Source: Flectonema sp. DT1601 (Eukaryota; Euglenozoa; Diplonemea; Diplonemida; Diplonemidae). From it: 64,000 bases of DNA. The translations under genes and the position numbers were made by a program. The DNA lies in contig OZ025787.1 of NCBI GenBank assembly GCA_964019425.1, forward strand, positions 496,001-560,000. The letters are read 5' to 3'. Shown here one piece after another: positions 1 through 10,122 of the stretch. Each line of letters begins with the position of its first letter. Positions within the stretch are counted from its first letter, which is position 1. The notes beneath the pieces are model-generated. The model was not told where the DNA came from and made no database searches. It was given only the letters and a program-made list of their open reading frames with translations.

Positions 1-51
1 TCACTCTTCATAACGAAATCTTTTATTTACAGAGACACTCTCATCCAGAAT

Positions 52-759
52 ATGGAAGAAGGAGGTCGCAGCACACTTCTCGATGTCGTTTTAAAGAAAT
101 TAAAAGTAAATGTCGAGTCTGGATCACAACTAGTAAGTCGAATAGTCCTCTCTGGTGTGCTAACTACTGGAGAGAGTAGTAAAGGTTTATTTGAGGCTTT
201 AATGAGTGACGAAATGGGTTTCAACGGAGAACAAGGAGAACCTTTATTTACGGGAATCTTGATGGAGACTTCTAGGAATTTCATTCATTATTTGGAAGGG
301 ACTTCTGAAAATGTTTTAAAATATATTGTACTTCTAAACTCAAAGATTGATGAATATGATACCTGTCATGATGTTGTTGTAGCGAGTCATACAGATGATG
401 TTGGGTCGAGAGCTTATTCAAAGTGGGTTCACTGTGAACAACACAATCCCGGAGGGAACATAACCGTTAAAAGAGATCAATTAAAAGTTCTCATCGTTGA
501 TATCATTCAAAACTTAACAGAATTGGGTTCGATGATTTATCAAAAAGAACGACTTCAAATGATGCAATTTCTAACTGGTCTGAAAACATCAAACCCAGAC
601 ATTCTACCAACAGCATCTCAGATTGACTGTATTATAACAAAACCGGGTATTGCATATTGTTTGTCTGTATCAGAATTTTGTCAAATCTATTGCGAACCAG
701 TAGACCTAGTATTACACTCTGAATTGATTTGGCCTCCTCATCCTCCACTCGCATTCTAG
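52..759 (+). CDS. TEX47/BLUF-like fold protein
   Basis: A 235-residue protein. Residues about 60-115 have the order seen in BLUF-like domains: a strand ending in GILMETSRNFIHYLEG, then a helix (SENVLKYI) and a strand with VVVASHTDD. In true BLUF photoreceptors this fold binds FAD; I see no convincing flavin-binding residues, so light sensing is not claimed. The C-terminus ends SELIWPPHPPLAF, which recalls the SELVWP ending I remember from the flagellum-associated TEX47 (C7orf62) family. A role in the cilium or flagellum is therefore possible but inferred. The ATG lies 19 nt after a T-rich tract ending TTTACAG at 32, and the frame stays open back to that AG. The gene may therefore have an upstream exon outside the window, although the length already suits a whole protein. 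Confidence 0.55.
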   Translation: MEEGGRSTLLDVVLKKLKVNVESGSQLVSRIVLSGVLTTGESSKGLFEALMSDEMGFNGEQGEPLFTGILMETSRNFIHYLEGTSENVLKYIVLLNSKIDEYDTCHDVVVASHTDDVGSRAYSKWVHCEQHNPGGNITVKRDQLKVLIVDIIQNLTELGSMIYQKERLQMMQFLTGLKTSNPDILPTASQIDCIITKPGIAYCLSVSEFCQIYCEPVDLVLHSELIWPPHPPLAF

Positions 760-938
760 TATACTGTATTCTTTAACACACTACATTAATCTTTCTTATT
801 GCGTAATTTGGTTCTATTTTTTAGCTGTGGTGAATAACTTCAGAGTTTCTGTAGACAGGACTAATAGGGGTTTGTGTTTTGGAAGGCATTGACTGTAATT
901 ATCATCTTTTTCAATTAGAAATATCGAAATGATACGAT

Positions 939-2633
939 ATGAAGGAGTCGTGGCAACAATTAGCTGTCGCTGTTGAAGACATTCCGAAGAAGGATCTACC
1001 AAATCAGACTAATTTAGTAAAGAAACTTCACGACTCAGCACTCGGATTAAAATTACGAAAAAAAGATGCATCATCAGCTATTCGAATTCTATGGGGATGT
1101 GCTGCTGCTCGAATTCGTTGTCAGAAATTATTAAAAAAAATAGAACCGACACTAATTTCATTAAACTTAGAAGCACCACACGCGTTGACTGTATTGTGGT
1201 CAATGGCTCGATTAAGAATGAGATCGACTCCGATAGAGAGAAAGGTTACATCGTATTTCAATGATAGGAAATGGGTTTCTATTAATAAAACATACATGTC
1301 ACCTCCACGTGTCGCATCAGCATGTTATTCATTTACAAAACTTGAAATTAGACAACGAAGTCTGTCTGATCGACTTAGTGACTTCTACCTTCGAAAGATT
1401 GACGATATCACTTTTGATCGTTGTGCTGTCCAAGACATGGGAAAGGTCCTGTTTGGTTTATCAACTCTTGGTCGGTGTTCTTTTGAATTGGTATCAAAGG
1501 TTATTTGGTATATAAAGTACAGTAGTTCGTTTCAAATTGCTCTAGAAGACGAGCATTCTTATGTCACAGGTGGCGTATTCCTCCCATCAACAGTCATAAA
1601 TAGACATCACTTCGCATCTTCACAATTCAATAAAATAATTACAACCGTTAGAGACAACCTTCAAGAACTTACAATCAGATATTTATCAATGTGTGGTCAT
1701 TCTGTTTTGTGGAGACCATTAAGCCGTGCGATGTATAATTATTCTTCTACTGGTGATGTAAATTTCCTGCTTATAGATGCTGTATCACAAGTAATATCAG
1801 ATCACGCCTTATCACAACGGCATCATAAATTTACTGGTAGTGAATCGATGCTCTTTTGTTTTAGTTTTGATGTAGCTGGTCTTCGAATACCAGAAAATTG
1901 TATTAAGGTGATATGTGATAGCAATTTTGAATGTTTCTGTAAACCGGAAATGATACCAAAAAAAGTTTTGCTTCGGTTAATTCGAAATGAGAGTTCGCTG
2001 TTATTGGATAATAATAAAAATATATTGCTGTTGTTCAAACGGTTAGTTGAAAAAATGATATTTTCACCTCCTGAAATTATTACATTGTCAGCAACATCAA
2101 AGATTGTGACGGTTCGATACGCATGTGAAGGAATTAGTTTAAAAGAGATTACTAATCCGATTCGACTATCGAAATTGTTCGAATTGATTTCAAAGAATGA
2201 CAACGAACTGAATTCTAAAATAATCCTGTTCGTTTCTGCAACTCGTTTTGCTAAGGAGCTTTTATTTTATCAAAATCACGAATCAGCTCTTACGATTGCT
2301 TTGGAAACTCGATTAGTGTGTGCTGAATCACTTTCTGATTTACTTCTACAAAATTCATTATCACTTCTTGACTGTATCAGAGTATTATACGCCGCGTCAC
2401 TATTTCCTATTTGTGAAAAAACGACTCCTTTATTGGATCTTACCTGCGCATACTTAAGAACTCGTACTCCAGAATGGAACATATATCACTGTCGTGACAT
2501 TGTTAATGTGCTGAGTGATATAACATTAAAAAATAACTTCAATGAATCACCACACGTGATCAACACAATAAACAAACTATCCACATCAGTCCAGCGATTC
2601 ATTGACTGCCAAGCAGCTGTTAAATTATCGTAG
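939..2633 (+). CDS. helical-repeat protein, HPR/OPR/FASTK-like, probably organellar
   Basis: A 564-residue intronless protein. Its N-terminal half is a run of short alpha-helix pairs with an alternating A/L/W pattern, such as AIRILWGCAAARIR, ALTVLWSMARLRMR and MGKVLFGLSTLGR. This pattern is typical of heptatricopeptide/octotricopeptide-like and FASTK-type repeats, which bind organellar RNA in many protists. The usual C-terminal RAP nuclease-like domain is not obvious. The first 40 residues are rich in lysine and leucine and could be a weak mitochondrial targeting sequence. The role in mitochondrial RNA processing or mitoribosome assembly is an inference from family resemblance. Another alpha-solenoid class is possible. 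It sits 180 nt after the TEX47-like gene and 130 nt before the poly(A) polymerase. Confidence 0.6.
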   Translation: MKESWQQLAVAVEDIPKKDLPNQTNLVKKLHDSALGLKLRKKDASSAIRILWGCAAARIRCQKLLKKIEPTLISLNLEAPHALTVLWSMARLRMRSTPIERKVTSYFNDRKWVSINKTYMSPPRVASACYSFTKLEIRQRSLSDRLSDFYLRKIDDITFDRCAVQDMGKVLFGLSTLGRCSFELVSKVIWYIKYSSSFQIALEDEHSYVTGGVFLPSTVINRHHFASSQFNKIITTVRDNLQELTIRYLSMCGHSVLWRPLSRAMYNYSSTGDVNFLLIDAVSQVISDHALSQRHHKFTGSESMLFCFSFDVAGLRIPENCIKVICDSNFECFCKPEMIPKKVLLRLIRNESSLLLDNNKNILLLFKRLVEKMIFSPPEIITLSATSKIVTVRYACEGISLKEITNPIRLSKLFELISKNDNELNSKIILFVSATRFAKELLFYQNHESALTIALETRLVCAESLSDLLLQNSLSLLDCIRVLYAASLFPICEKTTPLLDLTCAYLRTRTPEWNIYHCRDIVNVLSDITLKNNFNESPHVINTINKLSTSVQRFIDCQAAVKLS

Positions 2634-2765
2634 TTGGGATGATTATTTTTTATATTCTATAAGAGCTGCTGAGTCGGTTGCTTATTAATGGTGTTGAACA
2701 TTTTTAGGTTCTTCTCAGTCATCTTTCTCTCAAAAAAGAACACAGTAATAATAATAAAAAAAAAA

Positions 2766-5729
2766 ATGTCAAATTACAGGGACCAATTATTACAATTATA
2801 TACAACTTATCGTCCTGACTTAATATCGCATGTGGATATACTTCTTGAGAAGTTTAAAGGAAGAGAAGAAGAGCTTTTAAGAAGATGTCGGGACAGATAT
2901 GCACATGACAAGTGTAGAGTTCCAAAAGAAATGAGAGACTTGGGTGATTTGATTGATGAGCTGTTAGAGACCTGTTCAGAGGATTGCTTAACTAAAGCAA
3001 AACGTAGCAAAGCTATTGAGGTTTTGGAACGAGCCTTTAAGGCTTGGACTGGAGATGAAACAAGCAGATGCCTCGTTTACGGATCGGTTGCCTATGATGC
3101 GCATTTACCAAATTCTGATACGGATATTTTGTGTATCACTGCGTCTCATATGACGTGTTCTGATTTCATATCTGATTTCGGAAACTTTTTATTACAATAC
3201 CGAGAACAAGATAATCACAATCACCAACGTCCTCCATACTGTACAGAATCTGACATATTATTAATACCGACCGCAATGCCTCCTTTAATTCAAGTTCGGA
3301 TATTCGATATTGAACACGATGTGTTATTTACTAAAGTAGTAGGCTCTCCTCTACCTCCACCTCATTTATTTAATGTACTTGATCCAAGTTACTTGGTCGG
3401 CATGAATGATATTTCACGAAGGTCACTCGGAGGTCCAATTCTCGTCCAGACAATAATCAATATTCTAAATAAAGCTGGTATCCAGTTCGTAGTATTTTGT
3501 CGTGCTTTGAAGGCCGTAAAACTTTGGGCAGTCAGAAGAGGAATTCATGGAGCAAAATACGGATACCCAGGTGGCGCTGCGTGGGTGGCGCTAACATGTG
3601 CTGCAGCACGCAGATGCCTCCCTGGAAGTTCTGCTTTGCATATTATTGAAACTTTTTTTAAATTACATTCTGGAACAGGTCTTTGCTACCCAGTCTGTAT
3701 TACTCAAGTCCCTGACAACTGGAGGAAGAGTCCTGGAGACGCAATGGCTGTTCTGGTTCCTGCACCCGCACCAGAGATGGCACCAAAAATAGTAATCAAC
3801 ACGTGTAACACTGTTACAAAGTGTACTTTAATGTCACTTGTCACTGAGTTAAATAGAGCTGCGGCTTTATTTTCTATTCACGTAGAAGGGGAAGACAGAA
3901 AGAACCGCTTGAAATCGATATGGAATTCAAGTGATTTCTTTTCATCGTTTCAAAGTTTCTTACAAATAGAAATCAGAGCAGCAAGTCTTTCAGGTCTCTC
4001 CCCATGGCTGTCATTCATAAGTAGTAGAGTAAGAGACTTGTTAGTACTTGTTGATATTTGGATGCAGAATTCTGATTCATGCAGTAGTGAAACATCAACT
4101 ATAAGATTATATCCATTCTTATTCAGAACTGATAAACCTTTATCATTACTTGATGTATTGCCTCCAAATCTTATGCAAGCACGAAGAGCATGTGTTGCCC
4201 CTGCAGCACCAGGTGATTTCGCGGGATATATCTACCTTGGATTGTCGACTCAGAATACGAGACTTCCTAAAGATGGAGGTGATACTTTTCAAAAAGAAGA
4301 AGCTGATGATCTGATTAAATCACTTGAGGAATGGGTTGACACATGCAATGCGTGGTTTGGTAAAACAGAAGAGATGTTCACACCAACAATGTCTGTTATT
4401 GATTCATCAAGCCTTCCTGACTTTGTTAGAATTGCTGGAAAAAATAAAAGGGAAGGAAACGTTTCACCAGAGCCAAAAGCGACATCAGATCTCCTAAGAG
4501 CTTTTAAAGCAGGTGTTCAAGGTGATCATCTTCCATTGGTTGTTAAGAAAGTTATTCCTGAAGCAGGAGTCTATTTATCATGGATGCCTTCTGTTCCTTC
4601 TGACGAAAACGATCCTCACCTTCTTAAAGACACGGCTGTTGCAATAAAAGCTGTTGATGGTGACGGTGAATCAGCTTGGGTAGTAACTGAACACGGTGCT
4701 GAAGGGTTCGTTTCCCAAAAAGACTTAGCAGACTACCTTCTCATAGATAACATAAAAGATCAAATGGATAATTTTCCACTAACACAAGTGATTAACACAC
4801 CACTTGGATCAACTGACCAATACTCTCCCCTAACACCATCAACAGCTATAATGAGAACAATAGGCGACTCAAGGCTCCGCACACACCCCATAGAAGAAAG
4901 CACATGGGTTGATAAAGGTCTCGTACTCGATGGGACTTTCATCGCCGTTCGGGCGATCGATGAGCAGGGAGAGTATGCGCTGGTTCGGTTTAAAAAATAT
5001 GATGGATTTATAAAGACTAAACACCTCGCAGCTATAAAAGATGGAGGATGGATAAATTCAACCAGAAGTGCTGCTCTACGTCAAGTAATTGAATTAGCTA
5101 AGATTACTGGAAAGCCGAAGAAATTGGGAATTCTGACACCGATGGAAACCAGTTATGTGAACTCGTTTGCGAGTACGTCAGGTATCGTTGTTGATACATT
5201 CGCTGATCAGAGTTTTTGTTTCCGTCATCCAGAAACTCATCGAGATTTCCCAATGTCTCCAGTTAGTAATTGTGAAGATGTGTTGTACTCTGGTATTACT
5301 CTTGATCAGGAGTCAATTAATTCAGTTATTCAATATTATAAAAAACTAAATCTTGACATTCCTCCCAGAGTCGATTCCGACCAACTCGTAGCTGTCGTAA
5401 AGATTGGATCCTTACACGATGCTCTGACTGAAGGGCAGATTGTTCATCCACAAGTAGTCGCATTTGGTAAAACGCCTAATGGGATTGCCTTTGGGTTAAC
5501 TGGTTGTAAGACTCACACTGTACTACCCACACCACATGTTATAATTGGTTATAAAGGCACGTCTGATGATCTCCCTGTTCTTCAAGGTCGCATATCATGG
5601 GAACTCCTTCCCGAAGATGAGATATTTTCAATTACTGGAGAACTACAGCAGTACGTATCTGATGGTATTTGTCAACATTGGAGTGACGAATATCTCGATG
5701 AGTCTGACAGACACTATTCTTTTGAGTGA
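2766..5729 (+). CDS. poly(A) polymerase with SH3-like repeats and a 2H-like C-terminal domain
   Basis: A 987-residue protein. I chose the ATG at 2766 over the in-frame ATG at 2688, because the 26 extra residues come from T-rich and A-rich leader DNA. Residues 1-45 hold a short GREEELLRRC-type motif seen at the N-termini of many protist proteins. Residues about 100-125 contain the nucleotidyltransferase signature VYGSVAYD..NSDTDI with the two catalytic aspartates. The central poly(A)-polymerase domain follows (LKAVKLWAVRRGI..KYGYPGG, residues about 240-270). Two copies of a D.T.VA(V/I)(K/R)A(V/I)D..GE.A.V pattern occur near residues 600-660 and 710-755 and look like paired SH3-like folds. The last 200 residues resemble the cyclic-phosphodiesterase (2H) domain of RNA-repair proteins: YSGITLDQES, then LPTPHVIIGYKG. 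The first His motif seems absent. The enzyme should add poly(A) tails to RNA 3' ends. Confidence 0.85.
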   Translation: MSNYRDQLLQLYTTYRPDLISHVDILLEKFKGREEELLRRCRDRYAHDKCRVPKEMRDLGDLIDELLETCSEDCLTKAKRSKAIEVLERAFKAWTGDETSRCLVYGSVAYDAHLPNSDTDILCITASHMTCSDFISDFGNFLLQYREQDNHNHQRPPYCTESDILLIPTAMPPLIQVRIFDIEHDVLFTKVVGSPLPPPHLFNVLDPSYLVGMNDISRRSLGGPILVQTIINILNKAGIQFVVFCRALKAVKLWAVRRGIHGAKYGYPGGAAWVALTCAAARRCLPGSSALHIIETFFKLHSGTGLCYPVCITQVPDNWRKSPGDAMAVLVPAPAPEMAPKIVINTCNTVTKCTLMSLVTELNRAAALFSIHVEGEDRKNRLKSIWNSSDFFSSFQSFLQIEIRAASLSGLSPWLSFISSRVRDLLVLVDIWMQNSDSCSSETSTIRLYPFLFRTDKPLSLLDVLPPNLMQARRACVAPAAPGDFAGYIYLGLSTQNTRLPKDGGDTFQKEEADDLIKSLEEWVDTCNAWFGKTEEMFTPTMSVIDSSSLPDFVRIAGKNKREGNVSPEPKATSDLLRAFKAGVQGDHLPLVVKKVIPEAGVYLSWMPSVPSDENDPHLLKDTAVAIKAVDGDGESAWVVTEHGAEGFVSQKDLADYLLIDNIKDQMDNFPLTQVINTPLGSTDQYSPLTPSTAIMRTIGDSRLRTHPIEESTWVDKGLVLDGTFIAVRAIDEQGEYALVRFKKYDGFIKTKHLAAIKDGGWINSTRSAALRQVIELAKITGKPKKLGILTPMETSYVNSFASTSGIVVDTFADQSFCFRHPETHRDFPMSPVSNCEDVLYSGITLDQESINSVIQYYKKLNLDIPPRVDSDQLVAVVKIGSLHDALTEGQIVHPQVVAFGKTPNGIAFGLTGCKTHTVLPTPHVIIGYKGTSDDLPVLQGRISWELLPEDEIFSITGELQQYVSDGICQHWSDEYLDESDRHYSFE

Positions 5730-6466
5730 AAACTACGTCAGTTTACTTGACTCACACTCAGGTCTTTTATTACTCAAAAAGACTAATCAAACTGTTCGTC
5801 TGATTTGATCGTCAGTTTTCTGTTTGTTATGAAAAAAAAAACGAGTTGCGTTTTTGTTTGTTTCATTTGTGCCCTCCATCCTACAAAATGTGTTTGCAGT
5901 TAAAGACCCAGGAATTGATGTCTTTTGTTTTTTTTTTTGTTGCACCGACGAAGTCGGAGAAGAAACTATTCAAATTAAGAGTCTTTTATTTATTAACTAA
6001 GTACAAGGCTTCTCTGAATGGTTTTTTTTTTTTTTCCTTTTTTCGGGAAGCTTAGTTTCTTCAGCAGTCACAAGTAGGTCTGTTAAAACCTTTTACTTTT
6101 ACTTTTTTGTGAAAAAAGGTGTCTTCGTGCGTTCAGGTTTCGAGTAACGACAATGTCGGTAGCAACAGTACTTTATTTTATACATTCAAACGACAAGGTT
6201 TGCTTACGTTGCTGTTACCTCGTAACTTTATAGAGCTCGTCCGATGGTCCTTAGTTTGCGATATCATTAATGCATACCATGCAGTGTGATAGGCTTATAT
6301 ATCAGATTCCCTGTTTTCCTTGATCACTGAAGAAGTCGCCAACGAATGGTTTTAAGCCTACTGCTTGTGTTGCTGTATATCAACTTATTATCTTTGATCA
6401 TTATTTGTGTGTTTTAATTACGTATTTCCCCATCAAAAGCATCTTATCAAACTTTCCATTTAAAAT
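5730..6466 (+). other. intergenic: 3' region of PAP and 5' region of RPS3 copy 1, with a small hairpin
   Basis: No convincing coding region. The sequence is T-rich. At 5945-5957 there is a perfect 5-bp stem with a GAA loop (CCGAC-GAA-GTCGG), preceded by TTTTGTTGCA. The same block with paired base changes recurs in the array at 18.4 kb. The stretch before 6467 is the presumed RPS3 promoter and 5' UTR; I see no clear TATA box. Confidence 0.5.
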
Positions 6467-7245
6467 ATGTCTGCCCTTCACGACAAGCTTTCAAAGAGAC
6501 GTAAGTTCGTAGCTGACGGTGTCTTCTACTGTGAGTTGAACGAGTACCTCAGAAGAGAACTCGCTGAGGATGGTTTCTCTGGAGTTGAGGTATGTTTTGG
6601 AATATATTTATTTTATTACTTTCTTTGTTTTAATTCAGTTTTTGACTGTTTTAATATACTTTCCTATTCTGATTGATATTCTCTGAACAAATCATACAAA
6701 ACAACTAACAGGTAAGAGTAACCCCACAACGTACTGAGATCATCATCAAAGCCACTCGCTCAAAGGATGTTCTCGGAGAGGGAGGTCGTCGTATCAGAGA
6801 ATTGACTTCAGTTGTTCAGAAGAGATTCGGATTCCCAGAAGGAGGAGTTGAATTGTACGCTGAGCGTGTCATGAACAGAGGTCTGTCTGCCATTGCTCAG
6901 ACTGAGTCTTTGAGATACAAACTTGTTGGAGGACTTCCAGTCCGTCGTGCATGCTACGGAGTTATGAAGTTCGTAATGGAATCCCAGGCTAAGGGTATTG
7001 AGATCGTCGTTGCTGGTAAGATCAGAGGACAGAGAGCAAAGGCCATGAAGTTCAAGGACGGATACATGAAGTGGTCTGGAGACGTCCCAAGAGACTTCGT
7101 GTCTGAGTGCACCAGACACATCTACATGAGACAGGGAGTTCTTGGTCTTAAGGTTAAGATTATGCTTGACTGGGACCCTAAGGGAGAGAAGGGACCAACT
7201 AAGCCACAACCTGATGTTGTCACTGTTTACAACCCAAAGGAATAA
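6467..7245 (+). CDS. RPS3: 40S ribosomal protein S3, copy 1 (spliced)
   Basis: The coding sequence is join(6467..6589, 6712..7245), 218 residues. Exon 1 encodes the N-terminus ([20 protein letters not shown]) up to GFSGVE. The 122-nt intron begins GTATGT and ends AACAG. Exon 2 continues with [16 protein letters not shown], the KH domain that lines the mRNA entry channel, through [11 protein letters not shown] and the C-terminal S3 domain ([24 protein letters not shown]). It ends [13 protein letters not shown], a little shorter than animal S3, which carries a longer tail. The stop codon overlaps an AATAAA, a possible poly(A) signal. A second copy at 8568 encodes the same protein. Function in the small ribosomal subunit is well established for the family. 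Confidence 0.97.
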
Positions 7246-8021
7246 ATATTTCACTTTGTAATCACTTAAGGTTATTCTCTCTTCTCTGCATGTATTTTTG
7301 TAAATCGCAGATTTTCTTCTTTTTTTTTTAGCTTTCAGTTTACGTCCGATGGAACTCAATTGTGTTATCAGCAACTACTTTGAACACAATACAATATACT
7401 TCTTCTGTTTTGATCAAAAAAGTCCCATGGCGTTGCTGTTATTTTACTGCGCAATCTAATTTGGTATTAGTGCTCGTCATTTGAGATTATTATTCTAATT
7501 ATTGCAAGGCAGAGTAATCTATCTACTGATTTTTTTTAATAATTTTGTTTCAAAATTATTTTTTTAAAAAAATGCATCACCGTTTTTCCGAGTTCCTTTT
7601 TTTTAAATTCTCATTTCCTTTACGAAATAAATTACTTCAATAGCGAACAACGATTATATTTTTACGTAATTTCAATGTTTCAGAAAGAGTATTCTCACGA
7701 GGGTTGCTACAGATCTATATTCCCCCTCTTCAGGTAATTGATTGTCTGAGAAATTGTTGTTCCTGAGCTTTAAAATGCAGTATCAAATTACCTCTTCACA
7801 TGTAGCACATCCGCTCTCTCGAAACCTAAATAGTTACTTTAAAAGGCTAAGTTAAGCATCACCATAGTTCAATTCATCCTTAACAGATTGTTAAATTATT
7901 GTTATGTTAATATGATACAAAAACAGTTGTATTTTATAATTCAATTCCGCTCGTCAGGCAGAAGACATTCATTCTAATGAGACCAGTAGTCTTTTTAATT
8001 AATTATTTTGTATAATTCCAT

Positions 8022-8074
8022 ACTTGTATCCTTTAAAGGGGGAATTCCAAAATAAAGCGGAAATAAAGGGCTTT
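8022..8074 (+). repeat. dispersed repeat fragment, family R1
   Basis: CTTGTA.CCTTTAAAGGG followed by AATTC.AAA...GAAATAAAGGG. The same order recurs at 24664-24715, and in part at 30431-30470 where it interrupts the 3' flank of a repeat-protein gene. Family unknown. Confidence 0.5.
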
Positions 8075-8145
8075 GTAATTATATCCCATTTAAAAAAGGG
8101 GGACACGTATATGTAGTTATACTAAAGTAGTATACTGGACAAGGT

Positions 8146-8367
8146 GGAAGCATTGTGGTTATAGTATCTCTTGATCTACTATGGAAGCATTGTGGTTATA
8201 GTATCTCTTGATCTACTATGGAAGCATTGTGGTTATAGTATCTCTTGATCTACTATGGAAGCATTGTGGTTATAGTATCTCTTGATCTACTATGGAAGCA
8301 TTGTGGTTATAGTATCTCTTGATCTACTATGGAAGCATTGTGGTTATAGTATCTCTTGATCTACTAT
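8146..8367 (+). repeat. 37-bp tandem array, six copies
   Basis: Six copies of a 37-nt unit beginning GGAAGCATTGTGGTTATAG, each starting exactly 37 nt after the previous one (8146, 8183, 8220, 8257, 8294, 8331). I see no base differences between units, which suggests recent expansion. It lies about 200 nt upstream of RPS3 copy 2. Confidence 0.95.
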
Positions 8368-8567
8368 GCACTGCCGAGACTAATAATATAATTTTCTGTG
8401 GTTAGGTTCAACTTTCTATAACAGAATTGGTGACCCTCAAAGAGCTACCAAGTTCTATTTGAGTGTCTACCCATCCGATACTCGGTGGTCTGATGGACTC
8501 GATAACTATTTCGGTCCTTGTCATTAACTAAGTTAACTCCTCTCTTCAGTTTATCGAATTTCAAACG

Positions 8568-10122
8568 ATGTCTGCCCTTCACGACAAGCTTTCAAAGAGA
8601 CGTAAGTTCGTAGCTGACGGTGTCTTCTACTGTGAGTTGAACGAGTACCTCAGAAGAGAACTCGCTGAGGATGGTTTCTCTGGAGTTGAGGTATGTTTTG
8701 GAATACTGTAAAGGGAAATATTCTTGTGGGGAAAAACCCGCGAGTTTTTTTCATTTTCCCTAAATCCGCGAGAATATTTCCCCGCGAGAGTATTTCCCTG
8801 CTAACAAACATTTTGCCCAGCAATTTTTTTCCCCCCTTGTCAAGATTGTCGGAGAAATTGTTGTTCCTTTGAGCTTGAAAATGCAGTATCAACTTACCCC
8901 TTGTGAAAGAAAAGATGTGAAAATACGAAAAACTAGCAAAATGTATTTAGTGCAGTTATATTTTATTGGTGTGCTGTAAGTAGAAAAATGTAATTTAGAA
9001 ATGAACATGTAAATTTCGCTTGACTGCCTGCATATTGTTCCTTCCTCTATACAACTTAACTGCATGTCTTGCTGTTGTCTCTGCAAGTCTCTCATTACCT
9101 TCACACTGGTTTCACACCCTGATCCCTGCTGGTTTGTGGCTACTGACATCCGCCTACCTATCTCAATGAGCTCTTTGTTTTCCCACTTCACTTGGTTTCT
9201 CCTTCCCTTTACTCTCTTTAATACTTCTTACAATGGGTCCAGGGAGGTTAAATAGTGGTGGTGGTGCAGTTCAAATAAATTCTTTTAACTTTTGGTTCCA
9301 ACCTTTACTTACAAGACATAAAAATAAAAATCCTTACATAAATCTGCAGTAAGTTTTTTTTGTTGCAGTGAAATATTTCTTACAGTAGAAATCCTCTGTG
9401 GCAGGGAAATATTCTTGTGGGGAAAAACCCGCGAGTTTGAAAAAAATTCCCAAATCCGCGAGAATATTTCCCTTTACAATATATTTATTTTATTACTTTC
9501 TTTGTTTTAATTCAGTTTTTGGCTGTTTTAATATACTTTCCTATTCTGATTGATATTCTCTGAACAAATCATACAAACCAACTAACAGGTAAGAGTAACC
9601 CCACAACGTACTGAGATCATCATCAAAGCCACTCGCTCAAAGGATGTTCTCGGAGAGGGAGGTCGTCGTATCAGAGAATTGACTTCAGTTGTTCAGAAGA
9701 GATTCGGATTCCCAGAAGGAGGAGTTGAATTGTACGCTGAGCGTGTCATGAACAGAGGTCTGTCTGCCATTGCTCAGACTGAGTCTTTGAGATACAAACT
9801 TGTTGGAGGACTTCCAGTCCGTCGTGCATGCTACGGAGTTATGAAGTTCGTAATGGAATCCCAGGCTAAGGGTATTGAGATCGTCGTTGCTGGTAAGATC
9901 AGAGGACAGAGAGCAAAGGCCATGAAGTTCAAGGATGGATACATGAAGTGGTCTGGAGACGTCCCAAGAGACTTCGTGTCTGAGTGCACCAGACACATCT
10001 ACATGAGACAGGGAGTTCTTGGTCTTAAGGTTAAGATTATGCTTGACTGGGACCCTAAGGGAGAGAAGGGACCAACTAAGCCACAACCTGATGTTGTCAC
10101 TGTTTACAACCCAAAGGAATAA
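8568..10122 (+). CDS. RPS3: 40S ribosomal protein S3, copy 2 (spliced, long intron)
   Basis: The coding sequence is join(8568..8690, 9589..10122), 218 residues, and the protein is the same as copy 1. Exon 1 appears identical to copy 1; exon 2 has one silent change that I noticed (GAC/GAT around 9936). The intron keeps the same donor and acceptor as copy 1 but is 898 nt instead of 122 nt, because a 774-nt element sits inside it. Similarity between the two genes starts at the ATG and ends at the stop codon; the flanks differ completely. Both copies look functional, so they probably differ only in expression. Splicing out the longer intron would be needed for this copy to work. Confidence 0.95.
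8706..9479 (+). mobile_element. 774-bp insertion in the RPS3-2 intron, flanked by short palindromic MITE-like modules
   Basis: Comparison with the RPS3-1 intron defines the insertion: the introns differ by 776 nt, equal to 774 nt plus a duplicated TA (8704-8705 and 9480-9481). The ends are inverted (TGTAAAGGGAAATATTCT on the left; the same 18 nt reads on the opposite strand at the right end). TA duplication and such ends suit a Tc1/mariner-type MITE. Each end also carries the same 75-100 nt palindromic module in direct orientation (8706-8803 and about 9402-9479), with the shared core TGGGGAAAAACCCGCGAG. The 600-nt interior has no coding region I can support; 8843-8897 resembles 7743-7797. Confidence 0.8.

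Larger units (their letters stand above)
7246..8567 (+). other. intergenic region between the RPS3 copies
   Basis: AT-rich and without a supported gene. It contains a segment at 7743-7797 that resembles 8843-8897 inside the intron insertion of RPS3 copy 2. It also holds a dispersed-repeat fragment near 8022-8074 and the 37-bp array at 8146-8367. The last 200 nt would be the promoter of RPS3 copy 2 and do not resemble the region upstream of copy 1. A pyrimidine-rich CTCTTCAG lies about 20 nt before the start codon. Confidence 0.5.

Noticed and set aside
2688-2765. N-terminal extension of the poly(A) polymerase from the ATG at 2688
   Set aside because: The added residues come from T-rich then A-rich leader sequence; the protein similarity begins at MSNYRDQL.
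8146-8367. CRISPR-like array
   Set aside because: The 37-bp units are contiguous without spacers, and the genome is eukaryotic.
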